NCBI GenBank assembly: GCA_020698575.1
Contig: CM036251.1
Span: forward strand, 8,844,788-8,908,787
Length of the DNA stretch: 64,000 nucleotides
From: Bostrychus sinensis
Taxonomy: Eukaryota; Chordata; Actinopteri; Gobiiformes; Eleotridae
Reading direction: 5' to 3'
The notes below the pieces were generated by a model, which was not told the origin of the DNA, made no database searches, and saw only the letters and a program-made list of their open reading frames with translations. Below, in pieces: positions 23,205 through 34,555 of the stretch; within the stretch, counting starts at the first letter, position 1, and the number at the start of each line of letters is the position of its first letter. The translations under genes were made by a program, and so were the position numbers.

Positions 23205-24000
23205 GTGACAGACAGACATTCACACTCTCACATTTATTCACCAATTCTCCCGATACAGTCTTTGGTTGGTGGAAAAAAGCTGGAGAGAACCCAGAGTAAG
23301 ACAGTGAGTGTTTCCTCATTTGCCAGGATCCTTCCTCCAGAGTCGGCTCCTCAGAAGCTTTTGGAACATGCTCAGGAGTGGGCTGCTGCGTAGTATCACG
23401 TCATCAAAACATGGATCTATAATAAAAATAAACTCCTTTATGAGTGGAAAGTGACCAAAAAGCACAATGTAAGCATGTGTCCTCCTGTCTCTACATTTTG
23501 GCCTGATTAAAAAAAAAGATCTTTCAAGAATGCTTTGAAAATACAGTGTGCCATTTTAAATAAAATCATTAGCAGAATGCATTCCTACAAAATTCCCCTG
23601 CACTGTGGGTCACAATAGTAATATATTTTATTATTTTCTCTAGTGAGTGTCTTTATATCATAGTTAAGTTTGTCTTAATTGTTAAATTGTCTGCAAAAAA
23701 ACAAAAGTGGTTGCAGTGCGTCATGGGCAATTTGCTGCAAAGGATCCACAGGTGCATCCTTTGTAAATGAGTCAAATGGAGCAGATGAGATCCGGGGGAC
23801 GGGGGGGTTAATCATTTGGAACAGCATGACGTGGATCACTCTGAAATGGTTCAGCTGTGAAGGATCCTGGCAAATGAGGAACACCCACAGAGAACGCGCA
23901 GACTCCACTCAGAGAGATTGTAGTGAGCTGGAGCGAGAATAAAACCCACAATCTCCTTGCTGAGATGCAGGAGTGCTAACCACCTCTGCCACAGGAGTCC
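23205..24000 (-). repeat. Split tRNA-headed SINE/dispersed repeat pieces, minus strand
   Basis: Read on the minus strand, 24000-23862 is a tRNA-like head (GGCAGAGGTGGTTAGCACTC, then AGCAAGGAGATTGTGGGTTT). The inner part of the same family lies at 23310-23205 (CTGGGTTCTCTCCAGC and further). About 550 bp of unassigned sequence separate the two, so the element was either interrupted or rearranged. Confidence 0.5.
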
Positions 24001-24189
24001 AGCTCTGGGATCGCTGTGGGAAAGGATGGAGCTTTACATTGGTGTTTTAGCTAAGACCATACTAATTGAGACCGAAATCAGTCCAAGTCCAGAGTGAACC
24101 AAGCCCAAGACAAGGCCAAGACTTTCAGGGTACGAGACTGAGTTCGAGACTGAGACCAAGGCAATCCGAGACCAGGTCAAGACCAAACC

Positions 24190-24600
24190 CTGTGAACTTT
24201 TATTTTTTTATTTTTTTTATTTAACCTTTATTTAACCAGGAAAGTCCCGTTGAGATTAACAATCTTTTTTTCAAGGGAGTCCTGACCAAGACAGCAGCAC
24301 AGGTCAACAACAGCCCAATACATGACACACAATTAACAATCATAATAGGGAGTTAGCTAAAAACATCTACAAACCATAAATTTCATCTCCAAACCTTTCA
24401 GCAGAGATTTAAACTGAGTTATTGAGATCAGTTCTTTTAGTTTCCAGACTTTTTGTAAGCTGTTCCATGTTGAAGGTGCAGAATACTGAAATGCAGTGCA
24501 ACTAACACTAAATAAAGGGAAAAAGCTGAAAAAAAGTGATTCAAATACATTAATAATTATTTTAAAAAACAAATGCAACAGACTCCACAAACAAACAGAG
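24190..24600 (-). mobile_element. LINE 3' end fragment
   Basis: The minus-strand frame contains TAFQYSAPSTWNSLQKVWKL and ELISITQFKSLLKGLE, the tail of a non-LTR reverse transcriptase. The 3' end is AT-rich and contains TTAATCTCAACGGGACTTTC and TAAATAAAGGTTAAATAAA. 5'-truncated. The clade is not certain. Confidence 0.65.
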
Positions 24601-26495
24601 ACAGATATTTTTTCTAGTTTTTCTGATGTGGAAAACTAATGACTCCAAAATTATGAAGAATAGCATTTGCTCATGTTTGATTTAAAAAAAAAAATCTCTG
24701 AGACCGCCACATCTGAGACAAGTAAAATTGGATCTGAGACCAAGACCGAGTAAAACTGCGGCCGAGACCAAGACGAGACCAAGAGCGGTACCAGGACCAG
24801 TTCTCCACACCGCTGCGAGTTGATTGGACGAGACTTGTCCCTTTGCTGCCGGTCTCCTGGACCTGGAGTAATGGAAACACGAGCAGGTTTTGGGTTACCT
24901 GTCCTGTCCTGTCCTCGTCTGGTACAGTCTCAAAATAATCATTAAGTTTGAATTGGCCTGTTCAATGCACAGCACACTATATACATCAATATAAGTTCAT
25001 CTTCTCTCATACTTATGACTGGGTCTGTCAAAATAAACAGCTTGTGCAATATAATAGGATTTCAATTTGTTTTTACTCAAAACTAAATAATCTGACCACA
25101 TGCTTCCTGACCCACTAACACCACGCTCGTGACCTACTTTTGAGTCAGGACCCACCAGTTGAAAAAGATGATGAGGAAGCTGCTAAAGAAGTCAATGGAT
25201 TGCTATATAAGGCATGGATTACAGCCATGTTTGCAAAGTGGGCTGCAAGGAGGTTGAAAATTGTTTCAACGTACAGCTTATTTAAAGTCTTGTTGAAACA
25301 GCTTTTAAAATACTTGTATCATAAATATTGTGGTAAGATAACCATGTAAAATAACTTTAATTGGTCGTATGAATTAACAAGGTACTACATTTTACAGCTT
25401 TTTCTCTTTTTGTGCTGTTTTCTGTGTAACTAGACACAGACAGTGCTGAATTTCTCACACACATTTATTCAATGTTGTACTAGACCTGTAATTCTGAACT
25501 TTTAACACCAGCTATCACCTCAGAGTGTATTTGGCTTTCAAAGTACTGGCTTTTATGGACAAAAATCGGAAAAATCTTGACTGACGCAGGTCTAAAGCAA
25601 CAAAATAATCTTGAAAAGTAAACCAGGATAGACCGGGACTACATTTGGGACCAAAACAGAACAAAAAATGACTAAACCGGACTAAATCCTGGACAAAACC
25701 CTGCAGTAAACCATGGCATTCACATTAAACTTAAGTCCCAACAAAGCAGGACTAAGACAGGACTAAAACTGTCTCAATCAAAATAAAACTAAATCAAGAC
25801 TTGAACTGCAAAAGACTCCTGGGTACCACCAGAAGAAGTCCAAGTACCACCAGCGCTGCCTGTCCCACAGTTTAAGAACCACTGTACTAGAGTATTGTGT
25901 CTTGGACCAGGCTAAACTAGCCTGAGTAGTTTCATTAATGCAGCCGAAGGAAAATGCAATTTGATGAAATGTTTCTGTATAATATAACCGGATATGGAGT
26001 TTCCAAACATAAAAACCCAGGGTCACTCTGGTCCTTGCTATACATACATGGTTATTATCTTTATTTTCACATAAATCAAAAGAAATTGTGGACTACTATA
26101 CCAATGTGTTTAAAGCTGTACCCAGTGTGATCTAATAATCGCTGTGTTGTTAATGTCATGGCAATATCTAGTCTTGTTCTCCCACTTTTCTGCTTGTCAC
26201 TGCAGGAAGAGCCAATATAAACCCTTCTTCAAGTAATGCATTTAAACAGCAATGCCCACAGTTTGGAGACAAGAATGTTTTTTTGTTTTTGTTTTTTTAT
26301 ATCTAACCAGGCTCTGACATTACACACATGTAGTCCATTGTTTGTCAGTTGCCAAAACAATGTTGATTATTCCTAATTTGCCAAATGAGGTGGCTAATTC
26401 CTCCAGTGAAAATGTATTGCACTCTGTTTAGCTTATAGCGTCATTGTTTCAAACACAGCCATACTGTTTACAGACACCAAAAGGATTTTTATTAT
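24601..26495. other. Intergenic sequence; one hAT-type terminus at about 25835-25885
   Basis: At 24661-24800 there is a degenerate GAGACCAAGACC-rich stretch, also seen at 24090-24180. TGTCCCACAGTTTAAGAACC followed by ACTG (about 25860-25885) matches, inverted, the common CAGTGGTTCTTAAACTGTGG terminus of hAT elements. A partner end is not convincing. No gene is recognised. Confidence 0.4.
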
Positions 26496-26496
26496 A

Positions 26497-26810
26497 GGCT
26501 TAAAGGGGGTATATTATGGAAAACCAACTTTTCAGAGCTTTTTGCCATGTTATAATGTTGTTCCCTAATGAAAAACATACCTGGAGTTGTGTTTTGCTTC
26601 ATTCAAGCATCTTTAAGTAATATTCTCTGCTCTCTAATCTCTGTCATGGCCATTCTGAGGCCTCAAAACGCTCAGTTGCATGAGCCTCCGCCTCTCCATG
26701 CATCAACAAGCCCTCTACATCCAGTCTGCTCTCACTCATTGATCCAAAAAACAGTGTACAGCTCTGTTTCCACTGATTCCTCACAGACATTTTTCATTTT
26801 GTAGTAAAAC
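26497..26810 (+). repeat. Dispersed repeat family A, partial copy
   Basis: It starts directly after TTAA-like sequence as AAAGGGGGTATATTATGG and follows the same order of landmarks as the copy at 15025-15342, including CTGAGGCCTCAAAACGCT and ACAGTGTACAGCTCTGTTTC. Confidence 0.7.
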
Positions 26811-28020
26811 GGCATCATACAACAAGTTTAAGGAAGTGAAGTATGTTTAATTCTTTAAATTATTTTCAAATGATAGCAACAGTCTGCACTCTGCTGCCCT
26901 CTTCACCTGTTTCTTTGTGGCACCAGTAGAGTACTTATTAAAAATGTGCTCTTTTAGTCGCATAATGGTGTAAAAAGTGCTGCTGTTCCAAAGGCGACCA
27001 CGATTTGGATTAAAAAATAGAAATAAATGATATAACCCTTTTAAAAAACATGAAAATCCTTGCCAAACCTTGGTGTAATTTTGCCTGCACCTCCTGTCTT
27101 TGTAATTTTCTTCAAAAATAAGACGATACTCATTTTCTTTCACCTCTACAACTCAGCCTGAGGCCAACGCATTTTAATTAACTGTATTGAAATTCACAAT
27201 GTGGCGTTAAGCAGCAGTGGCCATTTTAAGAGAGCTAATTTATGAAACAATACCAGTTTTCCCTTGAGAATAAAAGCTTGCCGTCATTGATCTGAATGCA
27301 TTAGCAACTTATGTAATGTTGAACACAAACGCATCTCTAGACATGCAGTGCACAGCCACGCAGAAGCCACTGACGACAGCAGAGGTGATTGAGTTAAATA
27401 AGCGTGAAGGCAGAGGCAGAGATTAGATAGACTGTTCTCATTACGGACACTGCTGCTGATATCCCGCACTGTTTGCTCACACACAACAGGATTACATGGC
27501 AGGCCCTCGCTCTCCAAGACGTATAGCTTTACTCCAGACCAATAGTGTTTTAATTGAGGTACAACGGCGAGGACTTTGGTGAAGCAATGCTCAAAGCTGG
27601 AGTAGACCTTCTAGATGTCTCACTCTGTTCAGGCTTCAGTGCACAAAACTGAATTACACTTATGAAGTCTCTCTTTGGTCTTTAACAGAGTAGGAAAAAT
27701 CAGAAGCTGTACGTAAATAAAAGTAATTTTTACAGCAAAATAATAACCTGCAAAAGCCAGACTGATGTGTGTAGCAGTGTTTAATTAATGTGGGATGTCT
27801 CCTGTTAAAAATGTTTGTAAAGAGGAGGGTCTTTCAGTTTAATACAGTATTTAGAGGTGACTGGATCAAGCACCAGCTCATGACCATCAACCATGATCTG
27901 TTTTAGCCAATCACAACAACAACTCATATGTATCCAAGCAACAAACCCCTCCAATAGTAAAACAATGCATGGTGCTGCCACACAATTAGTCAACAGTCCT
28001 ATAATATACTTTTTCTCAGG
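26811..28020. other. Intergenic sequence without recognised features
   Basis: No gene is recognised. The minus-strand frames at 26847-27143, 27284-27517 and 27805-27993 have no recognisable domain. Confidence 0.4.
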
Positions 28021-28099
28021 CTTTTTAAAATAGTTTTGGACACTTTTGCATTAGTCTTTCACATTTTATATCTTAAAATAATGTAAATGTATGGAAAAA

Positions 28100-29195
28100 G
28101 ATGTTTTGGGGGAGCTGTTCCTTTCAATTTGCAGAGAACACTTGGATTAGGTGTCTGTCGCCCCCGATGGCAACAGTGGGGAATGGGCAGAGCATAAAAG
28201 GGCTAATTAGCGCAACTTTTAGCACCATGATGCTAACAGATAGATAAATGAGCTGACTGCTTCAAAATGACAGCAATTTAAGCACTATGTATGGCTTTAG
28301 AAACATGCAGGAGCACTTTTGTTTTCACATAACGTATGTGTGTCCTGAGTCAGATACGCTCACCTTTTGCTAGTTTTCAGTTTTCTAACAGACGTTCGCA
28401 AAGACGTTAATTGGCTAAAGGTTGATAAACAAAAACTCCACATATTGCTCTACCTCTGTGGTAATTTTTGTGTATTTATGCTAAATGTTTATAAAATAAT
28501 CATGATATGAAAATAATTTTGAGAGGGAAATGCGCAGGGAACGCTCAGGTCACACTCGGACGACATTCTTTCAGTGATCTTAGTGTTTTTGTAGCTAACT
28601 TTGTCCGTCTTATTTTCTGATTAACGTTAGCTTAGCCCACAATCTTGAAAGACGGAAACAAGGTACCGGGTGTGAAAATTTGTTAACGTTAATATGCCAG
28701 CCTTAAATTAGAGCCGAAAAATCCAACAAATAAGGCTGAAAAAGCCAGAAAGGTGAGCGTGTCCGATATTGCAACTTGCGTGTGTCCGACTCAGGGCCAT
28801 AGCACTGCCGAGCTTAAACTTCGGACAAAAGCGCTCTTTCATACGGCCGCAATAAAATATTTGTAAAAGAAACTATCCAACCATTATATCGTTATAAACG
28901 TAAGAAAAAATGTACTTTTCTTGTATACAATTTGCATTAATGAAGATGATAAATGAGCGACTTCATGACTTGTTGAAGATAAAAAAGTAATAGAATTTTA
29001 GCTGAAAGTGTCCGACTCAGGACACACACACGTTAAATACAAAGAGCCGTGAGACTGTTTTCAGATTGTTAGAAAAGGATGGCCTCAGCATACAGGATTA
29101 CTCAAACAAACATGAATGAAACAAAATACTACTACAGGTATGAAACAACATTAGAACGTGGTTAAAAGCGAAAAAAAAAAAAAAGTTGATTTAGC
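28100..29195 (-). repeat. Dispersed repeat family A, minus-strand copy split by a DNA element
   Basis: Read on the minus strand, 29195-29040 contains TTTCATTCATG, GAGTAATCCTG and GTCTCACGGCTC. The continuation (AAAGTGCTCCTGCATG, TCTAAAGCCATACAT and TTGCCATCGGGGGCGACAGA) lies at 28325-28100. The ~700 bp between the two halves is a separate inverted-repeat element (28331-29034). Confidence 0.75.
28331..29034. mobile_element. Non-autonomous DNA transposon with TGTGTGTCCTGAGTC inverted ends, nested in family A
   Basis: The left end AACGTATGTGTGTCCTGAGT and the reverse of the right end, AACGTGTGTGTGTCCTGAGT, form a terminal inverted repeat of at least 24 bp with two mismatches. An additional internal copy of GTGTCCGACTCAGG lies near 28780-28795. 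It interrupts a family A repeat, which proves it is a unit inserted later. No clear TSD longer than 1-2 bp can be read, so the superfamily is open. No transposase is encoded. Confidence 0.8.
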
Positions 29196-29199
29196 TGAT

Positions 29200-30630
29200 T
29201 AGGCGACCTTTAGGAGCACCACTGGGAGCCTGAGATTGCTATTCATGAGTTTGTGAACTTACAAATCTATTTACTGCTTTCACTGCTACTTTTACCTCTA
29301 ATGCTAGTATCTACTTTGACGCTGAGGTTAAATAATACTTTACTTGAGTAATTAAGTAAATGTTTTCTGCAAAGACTTATTTAAGTAAAAGTATGTAACA
29401 TGAACACAACCTCTGGGGATGACACACACACTTACCCACACATGCTCTGGAGGGTCGAGTGCAGTACAGAGTGACCCAGGCCTCACCCCTCAGTCGTGCA
29501 GCTCGCGTTAGTGGATTCCCAGCGGTATCTTTTTACTGTTTGTTAGGATTTGTCGCTGCAGCCCCCTCAGGCAGCAGTGTCATGTCGCCGCTTCATATCC
29601 TGAATCCCGTTACTGAGCGTCGTAAAGGACAGCAAATATTGATCCTCAGTCCGTTCGGTACACGGTGAGGCTTACGTCTCAAATAGGACTTTGTTTCTGA
29701 TAAGAAGGTAAGGTCAGCTCAAGACCTAACACCAATGCTTATATTGAAATGTTATATAAGGAACAAAGCAACAAGATGAGGGTGAGGAAGTACTCAAAAC
29801 CTGTACTCAAGTAAAACTACTGTTACTTCAATACTGTATAATATTACTCAAGTAGAAGTAAAATGTGCACAAAAGGCTAATCCTACTTTTATGTGCAGTC
29901 CTGATCAAGATCCTGGCTTAGCATTTGTGTTCTTTAGACCTCGGGGCACATTGGCAACTTATATTTTCAGAAACTGTTCATTCCTTTGTCAGCATATTAT
30001 AATAGAAATGATCAGTGAAGTAAATAAATCGGAGTCTAGGCTGGAAAATCAAACATTTTATTGCATGCAAATTTTGGCCAATCACATTCTCATTAAAAAA
30101 AAACAACAACAAAAAGACGAGTCTGTTCCAATTCAAATAAGGGACTATTGGTTGATTAGTCTTTAGATTTAAACAATGTAAATGGCTATTCCAGCAGAAA
30201 ACTGGCTCCTTACACAGCAATACAAAATAAAGTAATACAAAAATGGAGAAAGAGGAGGAGAAGTTGAATGTGGAATAATGTTGGCAAAGCATGCATGAGA
30301 TATTGAACAAGTTGGAGATAACTAAAGGATCACAATAGCCCAACTCTAAAGGTGTCTTTTTTCCTAGCTTTTAATCTTAATTCTCTTAATTAGCAATTCA
30401 TGTTTTTAACTTAAAAAAAATGCAATATTTATTGAAAATGTCTTCTATTTGGGGACCTGTTGCTATCTGCGCTGAAAAAGCTCAGATTATGTGCATGTCC
30501 CTTTAAAGCCCTCTCTCCCACTGCTAGCCCCTCCCACTTAATTTTGTCAGCCCAAGTTGAGAATGGACAGAGCAGGGCTGAGGCGCGGTTTAGACAACAA
30601 TGTGTTTGAGTGTCAAGGCGCTTAAAGACG
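29200..30630. other. Intergenic sequence without a recognised gene
   Basis: It contains a short piece like the middle of the SINE (CCTGATCAAGATCCTGGCTT near 29900) and a family-A-like end at 30470-30560. No coding region is supported. Confidence 0.4.
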
Positions 30631-30636
30631 ACAATT

Positions 30637-31840
30637 GCAGGGCTCGAAATTGCGACTATTTTAGTCGCATATGCAACCAAAATTAAGTCTGTGGATGTTA
30701 AAATATATTTGGTAGCACCCTGTGCGACTGCAACAAATTGCAATTGTGCAATCTTTTACATAGACTACAGACACATACAGTCAATTTATACTGACAGATA
30801 AGACCTTGAGCTTTCCTACTGTTTTTGTTTCACGTCGATAGGTCCAGTAATCACGGAGATAGTCACCGTTAAAGATTTAAAAAAGCTAAGGATACTAAAA
30901 ATAGCCTAATTACAAGCTGCGCATACGATTAGAGCTCTATTGGCAGGAACATGTGCAATGTTTATGTGTGATAGTTACTGGAGCTCTGATGTTTTACTCA
31001 AAAACATCCAGAAAAGACAAATTTAGTGCCCATAGGGAGGAGAGGAGACTGGGGAAAGAAGCTGTTCCTCTGCTCAAGGCACAAAGAGGGGAGGGGGCGG
31101 AGCCATGCCAGCTGCACTGGACAGAGACAGCACCGGGATCGAACACCAATGGTTCAGAAAAGTTTTGGTCAAATAAATATTCTACAAAAATAAAGAACAA
31201 TGTGCCATCAGGTCTGAGGGTGTATTTCTTCTCTAACGAGTCTGTGAGTGCATAACGAGAATCATGTGCTGCAGATTCAGGTGATCTTCACCTGAGCACT
31301 GAGCTCCACTGAGAACAGTGAGGATTTATTTTATGGAGGTTTACAGTTTGTGAGCAGCCTTTCTATAATGTTATGTGTTTGAGCTGAGCTCAGTGACTCT
31401 GATCCACACACTTTCACCTGTAGTTCCCCTGTTGTCCACAAGGGCCCCCCTCAGTGTGCTGGACTGTAGGTTGTTGAGGGCAATGTTCACTTTGTAAATG
31501 ATACTTGCTCTGATACTGCAGCAGTGGAGTCTGGTGATAAATTACATGAAAACATTCAAAAGAATTGGAGTTACCTTTCCAGGCCAGAATAATCTGGAGA
31601 GCCTATCCAAGTTAGGAGCACCAGTGTCAAATGTAAAAGTTAATTTCTGCCCTGTGTCTAAAATCAAAGTCAAAAATAGCAGTTGTTATCAATGAATAAA
31701 AGAGTTATATACATATAATATACCGTATATTACTAAATGCATGTTTACATATATTTTGTTTGGCGCTCCTACATTTGTGATGGTGCTCCTAACTTTGGAA
31801 GCTTAGGTGCTACCATGGAAAAAAGTTAATTTTGAGCCCT
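30637..31840. mobile_element. Probable non-autonomous hAT-like element (AGGGCTCRAAATT ends)
   Basis: The left end AGGGCTCGAAATTGCG and the reverse of the right end, AGGGCTCAAAATTAACTT, are inverted. Just inside both ends are GGTAGCACC motifs in opposite orientation. I could not find a matching 8-bp TSD, so the boundary or the pairing of these two ends may be wrong, or the TSD has decayed. Confidence 0.55.
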
Positions 31841-32071
31841 AAATAGGATTGCGTCTTGGCCTTTTGTTTACACAAAAACAGAGTTTTTTTAATCTGAATT
31901 TTTTTTAAACACTGGGAGAGTTGTTTTGTTCTTGCAGCAGGGAGCTGCTCAGGATGCTCCGCACTTGTGTAGGTTGAATAAAAGTATAAAATATAACTTT
32001 TCTTTTTTAATCCTTTCAGTTCTAAAAATGTTTTAACTGTATTTTATAAAACGTTAGACAATGCACTTGTT

Positions 32072-33346
32072 TTAAGCAGAACCATGGTCCAGCCAATGTC
32101 CCTTGTCCAGCTGTTGGCAGACGTACTGACAAAAGCACACAGCTCTGGGCAGGTGACCCGTGGAGGGGGGCGTAGAGAAGGGGAAGTGTTTTTTGGCGAG
32201 ACAGCAAGCGTAACCAGACGAGAAGTACAACAGCGCTCTGTTGAACATGTCCTCACTGCAGGCCTGCTCCGAAAATGTGTCTGTGAACTCCTGTCTGCAG
32301 CTGTCCAATGAAACATACACCAGGTAGAGCTTTGAGTTGGACCGACAGCCCATTAAGACTTTTTCCTTTGAGAGAAGAACGTTTGCTTGGCCTACAGCTT
32401 TCTGCAGCTCCCTCACAATGTGCCGGGCATCGTCTCTTTTCCAAAGACAAAGCTGAATTAAAATTCCAAAAGCAACAGAAACTAAACATATAGAAGCAAC
32501 TACAACTAGCTCCAAAGGAAAACTGTGATGTCTTTGAATAGGAAAAAATATTACACCTGTTATAAATGCATACAATGATAGCCAGGATAAAAATAATATA
32601 ACCCCTCCGACGTAGACCAGGACCCATTTCCACAGTGGACGCAGCCACACTTGAGTTTGGGCCACACTGTTTATGATCCTCAGAGCCTCCTGGTAATTGT
32701 CCTGGTCCTGGATTATAAGGCGCAGCTGGTCCGGGACGTCCATGTCACTGAAGACCCCAGCGTCCCATGAGTAGAGGGTCTCCTCGTTGGCGGCAGTGAG
32801 GGGCTGCAGGGCCTTGCCGTTGTAAACAGACGGAGGCTGGTATGGGACTACTGTAGACCCTCTGAGCTCCCTGTTGGGGGTGCACAGCACTTTGAGGAGC
32901 TTGTGCATGAAGTCTGGATGGACGGCCTCTATGTAGGTGAGGTGGCAGAGGTGCAGGGGGATCGAGATGTCTGGCTCGAGCAGAACCGGGACTATGGGCT
33001 TCCTTTCTAAACAGTCCCTAAAAAGAGACATGTTCGCCTCAAGGAGGCACCAGCGACTCCTCACAAACTCTGGACTCAGGACCAGCAGGACTTTCTGGCT
33101 CTGCTGGATACATTCAGACATGTTCTCCAACACTGTGCGTCCCGGGACAAAGTCACGCTCATGGTAGCAGACCTTCAGGCCAATGGCCTCCAGCTTGTCC
33201 ACAAGAGAGTGGGTCCACTTGTAGTCAGTGCTGCTGTAGCTTAAGAAGACATGGTAGCACTCATCGTCCCTCAGTGTGGGCGGGACGAACGGAGAAGTGA
33301 GCTGTGATTGGACGTCAGCGGTGTCAGTCGAGTTTAGACCCTCCAT
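32072..33346 (-). CDS. TIR-domain two-pass membrane protein, copy 1 (intact)
   Basis: This is the one undamaged member of a three-gene tandem family: 424 codons in a single exon. I start it at the ATG at 33346, three bases after a strong splice acceptor (pyrimidine-rich tract then TTACAG, AG at 33351-33350), with A at -3 and G at +4. Residues about 30-155 form a Toll-like-receptor-type TIR domain: box 1 YHVFLSYSSTD (31-41), BB-loop RDFVPGR (64-70), the SPEFVRSRWCLLEA segment with a WxxxE pattern (W99, E103), and FMHKLLKVL in place of a typical box 3. A linker (about 156-238) precedes two hydrophobic segments (about 241-268 and 278-301) joined by a short loop. A Cys-rich C-terminal part (302-424) matches no domain I know. 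No signal peptide or leucine-rich repeats are present. If both membrane segments span, N- and C-termini lie on the same, presumably cytosolic, side. A role in innate immune signalling is inferred from the TIR domain only. Confidence 0.85.
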   Translation of the reverse strand: MEGLNSTDTADVQSQLTSPFVPPTLRDDECYHVFLSYSSTDYKWTHSLVDKLEAIGLKVCYHERDFVPGRTVLENMSECIQQSQKVLLVLSPEFVRSRWCLLEANMSLFRDCLERKPIVPVLLEPDISIPLHLCHLTYIEAVHPDFMHKLLKVLCTPNRELRGSTVVPYQPPSVYNGKALQPLTAANEETLYSWDAGVFSDMDVPDQLRLIIQDQDNYQEALRIINSVAQTQVWLRPLWKWVLVYVGGVILFLSWLSLYAFITGVIFFPIQRHHSFPLELVVVASICLVSVAFGILIQLCLWKRDDARHIVRELQKAVGQANVLLSKEKVLMGCRSNSKLYLVYVSLDSCRQEFTDTFSEQACSEDMFNRALLYFSSGYACCLAKKHFPFSTPPSTGHLPRAVCFCQYVCQQLDKGHWLDHGSA

Positions 33347-33349
33347 TAT

Positions 33350-34334
33350 CTGTAACAGACAGTAGGACAATAACATTTTGTTCAGTGTGGTCCAGCCCTG
33401 GTTACTGTGTGCCAGAAACTAGAACTGAGAAAAGTTCAGTGTTGTCATAGACTAGTAGGATTAATTGCATTTTTTTAGACGTGTTTATTAATTATTAATT
33501 AGTCAAGATGAACGCGTTAAAGTCCCACTACTAATTTTAACATAAAGCAGGTGCTGATATAATACTGTCTCATTTTTTAAAATTTGGTGACAGAAGCTTG
33601 TCTCAAAAACATTTTAATGCAATCCTAGACAAGGCCAGAAGATCACAAGCATCCAATATATCCAAAACTAATATTGGTATTTAAATCTAGGTTTTATTTC
33701 TAGTCTAGATGTCTAAGTGTGGACAATCAACCTATTTTGCTGTAAAATGCTCAGTCCAGCTTTTTTAAAGTAAGCATTTCCCATTTTTTGTCTTTGTTAA
33801 CACATGTGAGACCTGTTGGTGCCATCAAAGTCAAATAAGCTTTAATTTTTTATGACGTGATAATATATTTTTATCTTATGAATACAATATTTAATTGGCT
33901 TATACCACTGCATTCACTCTTTTACCTTCTGTAGCTCCTGTTTTGTTTTCGTACTTGTCGTGATGTTTGCTTCAGAGCGTGTTTATATTCTTTACTGAGC
34001 CTATAGCCACATTAGCTCTACATTAGCTCCACATTTAGCCCAGCTCTGGTGTTCACAGACAGTCTCTCTTCTTCCAAGTGAATTTAAAACCCTGCTCTCA
34101 CTCTTCACTTTTCCGTCGTGCGTTTCTTTCAGAGTAAAAAGTGCATGCGCGGACCATCTCTGTAGGAGCTGCAGCAACAGTGGCAGACCTGCTGCAGTGC
34201 ATTATGGGACTCATAGTTCTAGTGGTAAAAAACGCTGTTAGTGATCAAAACTTAGAATTTAAGAATTGTCTCGTGGTCCGGATCGCTGACACCTCTGCTC
34301 TCCCACTACAACTCTTAACACCGGAGAGTCTTAC
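33350..34334 (-). other. Intron 1 of TIR gene copy 1 (inferred)
   Basis: The donor CAG|GTAAGA (GT at 34334-34333) and acceptor TTACAG (AG at 33351-33350) delimit a 985-bp intron. The same two signals occur at homologous positions in copies 2 and 3, where the introns are about 2.9 kb. I see no other gene in it. Confidence 0.65.
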
Positions 34335-34555
34335 CTGATACGAACGCAGTCAGCCAGAGAGTGACCACATCTTTAGGGGAAGTAAGGACGAGATTAAACT
34401 TCGCATTAAAGAGACAGTGCTGTATTTCAGTTTGTTCAGTGATATAAAAAAGACCAACTGCGCCTTTAAATGGAGTGAACACTAAAACAAAAGTTATTTT
34501 AGGGGACTTCCTTTTTTTTAATCTTCCTTCAACTTCCCCTGCTCTTTTGTTTCGA
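34335..34555 (-). promoter_or_regulatory. Non-coding exon 1 and proximal promoter region, TIR copy 1 (inferred)
   Basis: This segment is homologous to 44353-44592 and 55672-55885, always upstream of a TIR coding exon and always ending in a splice donor. The shared region ends near 34555. It holds a match to the NF-kB consensus, GGGGACTTCC (34502-34511), lost in copies 2 and 3, and an ETS/PU.1-like AGGGGAAGTT (34540-34531, minus strand) kept in copy 2 as AGGGGAAGC. The transcription start is not defined. A 102-codon frame at 34315-34623 runs through the donor and is not conserved, so I treat the exon as non-coding. Confidence 0.55.

Noticed and set aside
32937..33167. 76-codon plus-strand frame conserved in all three TIR copies (also 40980-41210 and 52328-52558)
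   Set aside because: It is antisense to the most conserved part of the TIR domain, so its conservation follows from the sense strand. No independent domain is visible.
32072..33346. TIR domain as an NAD-cleaving enzyme of the SARM1 type
   Set aside because: A WxxxE pattern is present, but TLR-type signalling TIR domains share such residues and the surrounding motifs look like TLRs. There is no positive evidence for catalysis.
33346..33376. Upstream ATG giving TIR copy 1 a 10-residue longer N-terminus (MLLSYCLLQI)
   Set aside because: Those codons coincide with a polypyrimidine tract and splice acceptor shared by all copies; the ATG at 33346 has the better context.
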